Shown here: positions 6,054 through 8,036 of the stretch, piece after piece
Layout of the letters: the number at the start of each line of letters is the position of its first letter
How positions within the stretch are numbered: position 1 is the stretch's first letter
Source of the DNA: MGBC113645 sp036308445
GTDB lineage: Bacteria; Bacillota_I; Bacilli_A; Erysipelotrichales; Coprobacillaceae
Assembly (NCBI GenBank): GCA_036308445.1
Contig: JAXJVS010000059.1
Span: 1-8,036 of the forward strand
DNA length: 8,036 nt
Reading direction: 5' to 3'
Position numbers and translations under genes: made by a program
Notes under the pieces: generated by a model
Seen by the model: the letters and a program-made list of their open reading frames with translations, nothing else
Told to the model about the DNA's origin: nothing
The model's database searches: none

Positions 6054-6482
6054 TTAAAGTTTATTAATAATTAAGATTGAAATTAATAACCCGTAAATAG
6101 CAACCCCTTCACCTAAGGCAACGAAAATTAATGCTTTACCGAAGTTATTTTCATTTTCAGAGAATGCTCCAATTGCAGCAGGCGCAGCAGCAGCAACAGC
6201 AACACCTGCACCTAATGCTGAACATCCAGTTGCTAATGCAGCAGCAATAAATCCTAAACCTTGAGCGATAGTTCCAGTAATAGAAGTTACTGTTTCAGCT
6301 GCGAATGCTGAATTCATAGTTAAACATAAAGTTAAAGCGATTGCTCCAAAGAAACCACCAACATGAGTTAATAAACGCCATTTTGCACTTTCTTTACTTA
6401 CTTTAGAAGTAAACATTCTTACTAATGGTAATGATAATAAAACAACTGCAATTAAAGGTAAAATAAATGTTAAAATATTCAT
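6054..6482 (-). CDS. atpK: V/A-type ATP synthase subunit K (membrane rotor c subunit) with N-terminal extension
   Basis: Subunit K forms the ion-carrying ring in the membrane. The C-terminal half (about 70-142) is a classic c-type hairpin. TM one is Gly/Ala-rich (G-F-I-A-A-A-L-A-T-G then G-A-G-V-A-V, 77-96), a polar loop follows (S-E-N-E-N-N-F-G-K, 108-116), and TM two contains G-E-G-V-A-I-Y-G-L, with Glu125 as the ion-binding carboxylate. Before it lies an extension with two more hydrophobic segments (about 4-23 and 41-62), separated by a basic stretch (K-V-S-K-E-S-A-K-W-R). The second ends N-S-A-F-A-A-E, resembling a signal peptidase I site. The 142-residue protein thus has four hydrophobic segments but only one c hairpin, unlike the duplicated E. 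hirae NtpK. I recall similar forms in other Firmicutes. The ATG at 6482 has a strong AGGAGG 9 nt upstream, fitting a subunit needed in many copies. Confidence 0.93.
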   Translation of the reverse strand: MNILTFILPLIAVVLLSLPLVRMFTSKVSKESAKWRLLTHVGGFFGAIALTLCLTMNSAFAAETVTSITGTIAQGLGFIAAALATGCSALGAGVAVAAAAPAAIGAFSENENNFGKALIFVALGEGVAIYGLLISILIINKL

Positions 6483-6506
6483 AATAAATTTCCTCCTAAT
6501 ATAATC

Positions 6507-8036
6507 TTATCTTTCCTTAATCGTTTTAAAAGGGATACCCTTTCCTTCATAATAACGTGAAAACATTTCATAAAACTCTAAACGTAGTACTTGAATACCT
6601 ACAATCATTCCTTCTAGAACCATAACAAATATATTTCCAAAAACAAGAACAATCCAATATCCAAATCCACCAATCATTTCAGCTAAAGTATAAACAACTA
6701 ACATCATCCCTGCATGGGATAAAACAAATCCACCAACACGTAAGAATGACATTGTATTAGCTATAAATGTAAGCATAACTTCAAACAATTCAAAGAATGC
6801 TTCTGTAAAGAAACCACCAAATCCATGTGGGAACATAGGTTCACCATCCATTTTATGTTCTAATGGTTCTTTTAAGAAAATCATTAATACTGGCATTGCA
6901 ATAAAAATAATTGTATAGAAAGTTCCACCAACTGGTAAATCAATTCCTAACAACATCTGTACAACTAATAACAATACTGCTATATAGAAGACTAGACCAG
7001 CAAAACCATTTTGAGAAAAATAAACATCTGCCATTTTTTTCTTCTTTATATTAATAATAATATTAAAGATAATTGAAATAATTATTAAAGTAACACCTGT
7101 TCCAATTGCAATACCAAGTAATGGCATTGTATTGTTTGGATCTAAAGTATGAAACATTGGTGTAAATATTTCTTCATTTCCAAAGAATGAACCATAAACA
7201 ACACCAAATAAAGCACTAGATATACCAATGCGCATACCTACTTCACCAAGTTTCATTCCTTTTAATTTATAAGCAACATAACCAACAAGTGATAATAATA
7301 AACCTTGACCAATATCACCAAACATCATTCCAAATAAGAATGTATAAGTAATTGCTACTAAATTAGTAGGATCAAAATCTGTATAAGACGGTACACCATA
7401 CATTTCTACAAACATTTTAAAAGGCTTTGTTATCCAATTATTTGTTAGTTTTGTCGGTGGTGTTAATCTAGAATCACCAGTAGCTGGTTTAATTTCTACA
7501 TGAACATCTTCAATTTCTTCAAAATATTCTTTTAATTTTTTAGCATTTTTTTCTTCTGCAAAACCATATATTGAAGCATTACGTCCAAATACGACAACAT
7601 ATTTTTGTGCATCAAATGTTTGATTCATATGATATGAAACATTATAAATTTGATTCAATTTATCTAATTCTTTATCAAAAATTCTTTTTATTCTTTCATC
7701 TAATTCTTTTATATATTCTTTACCTGTGTCTGTTTCTTCTTTTAACATTGATAAAGCTTCACTAGCAGTACCATGGACAAAATTAGGAATCTGAATTTGT
7801 TTAAAATATAATGATGAAAAAATATTATCAATTTTAGGTGCATGTTTTAAAGTTGTTATATAACAACAATATGTTTCTTTAACATCTTTATGGAAGATTT
7901 TTAATAAAAAATCCTGATCACCATAATATTGTAATTTATCAATATTCTCAGCTGGCATACGTCCAAATTTAATTTGTAAATATTTGCATGCAAACATTTT
8001 ATCAAAATCTAAATTAGAATTAATTAAATGTTCTAA
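6507..8036 (-). CDS. atpI: V/A-type ATP synthase subunit I (membrane stator, a subunit; 5' end outside window)
   Basis: Subunit I (NtpI, homologue of eukaryotic subunit a) contains the ion half-channels facing the c ring and anchors the peripheral stalks. The frame is open to the right edge, so 509 codons are visible. The family is about 640-660 residues, so roughly 110-150 N-terminal residues lie outside. The Met at 7997 is internal, not the start. Counting from that Met, residues 1-205 are the soluble stalk-binding domain with helical hairpin segments; from about 212 on there are seven or eight hydrophobic helices. Landmarks are F-G-M-M-F-G-D-I-G-Q-G (222-232), S-F-L-R-V-G-G-F-V-L-S-H-A-G (417-430) and, in the last helix, L-E-G-M-I-V-G-I-Q-V-L-R-L-E-F-Y-E, where Arg472 (codon 6582-6584) is the conserved arginine needed for ion transfer. 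It is the first visible operon gene, 24 nt ahead of atpK. Confidence 0.95.
   Translation of the reverse strand, partial: LEHLINSNLDFDKMFACKYLQIKFGRMPAENIDKLQYYGDQDFLLKIFHKDVKETYCCYITTLKHAPKIDNIFSSLYFKQIQIPNFVHGTASEALSMLKEETDTGKEYIKELDERIKRIFDKELDKLNQIYNVSYHMNQTFDAQKYVVVFGRNASIYGFAEEKNAKKLKEYFEEIEDVHVEIKPATGDSRLTPPTKLTNNWITKPFKMFVEMYGVPSYTDFDPTNLVAITYTFLFGMMFGDIGQGLLLSLVGYVAYKLKGMKLGEVGMRIGISSALFGVVYGSFFGNEEIFTPMFHTLDPNNTMPLLGIAIGTGVTLIIISIIFNIIINIKKKKMADVYFSQNGFAGLVFYIAVLLLVVQMLLGIDLPVGGTFYTIIFIAMPVLMIFLKEPLEHKMDGEPMFPHGFGGFFTEAFFELFEVMLTFIANTMSFLRVGGFVLSHAGMMLVVYTLAEMIGGFGYWIVLVFGNIFVMVLEGMIVGIQVLRLEFYEMFSRYYEGKGIPFKTIKER

Noticed and set aside
7571..7765. Plus-strand open frame of 64 codons
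   Set aside because: Antisense to the soluble domain of atpI; its hydrophobic, Leu/Tyr-rich content is an artefact of AT-rich antisense reading.
6507..7997. atpI starting at the Met at 7997 as a complete gene
   Set aside because: The frame stays open for 13 more codons to the window edge, and a 496-residue protein would lack the N-terminal domain of the family, so the gene is cut by the window.
1..8036. CRISPR arrays, transposons, tRNA/rRNA genes, phage or defence genes
   Set aside because: No spaced direct repeats, transposase or integrase motifs, tRNA-like cloverleaf or toxin-antitoxin pairs were seen on either strand; almost every base is explained by the ATPase operon, the pseudogene or the hydrolase-aroD unit.

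Overview
The window is AT-rich (roughly one third G+C by eye). Strong AAGGAGG-type ribosome binding sites, tightly packed genes and small AT-rich intrinsic terminators suggest a low-GC Gram-positive bacterium. An anaerobic gut-type Bacillota (Erysipelotrichia/Coprobacillus-like or clostridial) is my best guess, from style and protein flavour only. Every convincing gene is on the minus strand, so transcription runs from the right edge (8036) to the left edge (1).

Region 1 (8036 to about 1260) is most of a V/A-type (archaeal-type) rotary ATPase operon. The order is atpI (stator/ion-channel subunit a, 5' end outside the window), atpK (membrane rotor c subunit), atpF (central-stalk F), atpE (peripheral-stalk E), atpA (catalytic A), atpB (non-catalytic B) and atpD (central-stalk D). 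Gaps are 8 to 24 nt, and atpB and atpD overlap by 8 nt. The operon ends in a hairpin terminator whose stem contains the last codons of atpD and whose loop holds its stop codon. A and B form the hexameric head, D and F the shaft, E part of the peripheral stalk, and I and K the ion-translocating membrane part. Subunit C/d, which seats the shaft on the rotor ring and normally lies next to E and F, is absent here, as is the small subunit G/H. Both may lie to the right.

Region 2 (about 900 to 1250) is a decayed gene: the back two thirds of a flavodoxin/NADPH-dependent FMN reductase-like protein, with no N-terminus, two frameshifts and two in-frame stops. It ends inside a second small terminator.

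Region 3 (888 to 1) is a separate minus-strand unit. It has a candidate promoter with a 15-bp palindrome between the -35 and -10 boxes, a small alpha/beta hydrolase with an intact catalytic triad, and, 2 nt after its stop, the first 50 codons of aroD (type I 3-dehydroquinate dehydratase).

I see no undescribed defence, mobile or RNA system. The points worth a second look are the operon's gene order and missing C subunit, the long N-terminal membrane extension and ion site of the K subunit, the fresh pseudogene abutting the operon terminator, and the operator-like palindrome.
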